Positions 63,105-64,000 of a stretch of 64,000 nucleotides of DNA are shown piece by piece. The notes under the pieces are model-generated. The model searched no databases. It worked only from the letters and a program-made list of their open reading frames with translations, and was not told the origin of the DNA. The position numbers were made by a program, and so were the translations under genes. This stretch comes from an uncultured Paracoccaceae bacterium. Its GTDB lineage: Bacteria > Pseudomonadota > Alphaproteobacteria > Rhodobacterales > Rhodobacteraceae. Where the stretch lies: positions 124,001 to 188,000 of the forward strand of contig CANMDE010000004.1 in NCBI GenBank assembly GCA_947496535.1, given 5' to 3'. The first letter of the stretch is position 1, and every line of letters begins with the position of its first letter.

Positions 63105-64000
63105 TCAGGCAATCAGGCTCGCCAGCGGATCATCCGTCGGAATTGTACCGGTCAGATCATTCGCATCGTTAGGATTGTCCAGCACCGTATCATAGCCCAT
63201 GTCCTCAAGCGATGCGATCGTCATCTCGGACACGAAATTGCTGTCATCAATATATCCGGTCATGATTTCATCGACGAAAACATCCTCATCCCAATGACCA
63301 CCGGCTGTCCCCTCACCACCTTCTGTCTCAACGGGAATACCGAAGTCAAAGCCATCCGCTGCGGCCTCTTCGGAAAATTCCTCCAGATAGACTTCATTGG
63401 CCAGTTCACCAGTGAAAACCAAATCATCTTCTTCAACGCTTCCCTCGGTAAGGTCCATGTAGCCCTCGTCCCAAAGCGCGCCAAAACCCAACGTATGAAG
63501 CATTTCATGCAAGACGACATCGTCCCATATACCGTCCTCTTCCAACGCCTCAGCGTCGGCCACATCAAATTCCATGATGCCCGTTATCGGTAGACTTGTA
63601 TCTAAGCGAATGTAAGTCGGCCCGGCGCTCCCCAGGACGTTACCCTCACCGTCTATGTCAGAAAGGGCTGCAGTGATCGACAGATCGTCTGTACCGAAGA
63701 AATCCGGCAGATCATCAAGAATGATGCTACTTAAATAATCGGCAGCCGATACGAAGGCATCCTGCAAAGTCTCGGTCCACTCCCCGTCCTCGAAAACCAC
63801 TTCGACATTGTATGAACTGTCAGCGTCACCACCGCTTGTGTATGTATCATACAAACCATCTTCACCGATAAGAGCCTCAGGCTCTATGGCAGCATCAAGG
63901 CCCGCAAAACCCCGTTCCAGATCAAGAACATCATCGGTTTGGGTGGCCCCAAGCGGCGAAGAACTGCACGGGATGTCTTGCGACGAATACGAATATTCCT
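63105..64000 (-). CDS. Leishmanolysin-like zinc metalloprotease, 5' end missing
   Basis: The frame is open to the window edge, so the N terminus is missing. The visible part ends at residue ...DDPLASLIA. The zinc site is VVLHEMLHTLGFGALW (HExxHxxGxxxxW), followed by a repeated acidic region and the HWDEDVFVDEIMTGYIDD text typical of secreted M8-like proteases of marine alphaproteobacteria. The chain is very rich in Asp and Glu (SVEEDDLVFTGELANEVYLE), as expected of a secreted salt-tolerant enzyme, and probably exported by a type I system, which is inference. A TTG at 63854 is not needed as start because the frame continues upstream. Confidence 0.85.
   Translation of the reverse strand, partial: EYSYSSQDIPCSSSPLGATQTDDVLDLERGFAGLDAAIEPEALIGEDGLYDTYTSGGDADSSYNVEVVFEDGEWTETLQDAFVSAADYLSSIILDDLPDFFGTDDLSITAALSDIDGEGNVLGSAGPTYIRLDTSLPITGIMEFDVADAEALEEDGIWDDVVLHEMLHTLGFGALWDEGYMDLTEGSVEEDDLVFTGELANEVYLEEFSEEAAADGFDFGIPVETEGGEGTAGGHWDEDVFVDEIMTGYIDDSNFVSEMTIASLEDMGYDTVLDNPNDANDLTGTIPTDDPLASLIA

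Overview
The window looks like a chromosomal segment of a marine alphaproteobacterium of the Rhodobacterales (Roseobacter group). Pointers are the Atm1-type exporter, the F1FO-ATPase zeta subunit (DUF1476), IalB, DctB/DctD, a single-cysteine IscR, a sulfur-type ArsR regulator with YeeE/YedE proteins, a stand-alone corrinoid protein with DUF1638, and a textbook Irr box. No genus can be named from the sequence alone. Gene density is high and base composition is even. I see no prophage, complete insertion sequence, CRISPR array, rRNA operon or origin.

Layout. 1-8 kb: a truncated ABC exporter, acetyltransferases, a LysM protein, a LOG-family enzyme, an MFS permease and aroK-aroB (shikimate pathway). 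8-16 kb: a small membrane protein, a secreted protein of unknown function and a XerD recombinase in one operon, then a CorC-like protein, gamma-glutamyltransferase and a HerA-like ATPase. 16-22 kb: envelope genes, namely IalB, a four-gene L,D-transpeptidase/LpxD/ACP/ketosynthase operon and a Tat-exported DUF882 peptidase. 22-26 kb: tRNA-Thr, two YeeE/YedE sulfur-transport proteins, a PstS/OmpA fusion and a two-cysteine ArsR sensor, with several dyad operators. 26-31 kb: a DctB/DctD-like pair whose regulator has lost the GAFTGA loop, then purC-purS-purQ. 31-41 kb: ATPase zeta, an MprF-like protein, a homocysteine methyltransferase/corrinoid/DUF1638 set that resembles a split methionine synthase, sufE, rnd and purM-purN. 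41-48 kb: tRNA-CAT, icd, a TbpB-like lipoprotein, an SMR pump, typA, a decayed MFS tail, tRNA-Arg and a haem peroxidase. 48-58.5 kb: a long iscR-iscS-sufB-...-sufC-sufD-...-sufS operon read leftward and interleaved with six uncharacterised genes. 58.6-64 kb: a hydrolase, a disordered acidic protein, an HD hydrolase, small stress-type membrane proteins, a candidate small RNA and a truncated zinc metalloprotease.

How it fits together. The strongest functional unit is Fe-S cluster assembly: an Irr box and an imperfect dyad lie over the promoter of iscR-suf, and SufE is encoded 11 kb away. One-carbon and purine genes cluster in the middle (purC/S/Q, purM/N, methyltransferase and corrinoid proteins). 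Envelope genes dominate 8-22 kb. The least described parts are the genes inside the suf operon, the acyl-chain operon, the split methyl-transfer set and several structured leaders or small-RNA candidates. All functional calls come from reading translated sequence and recalled family motifs; no database search was run.
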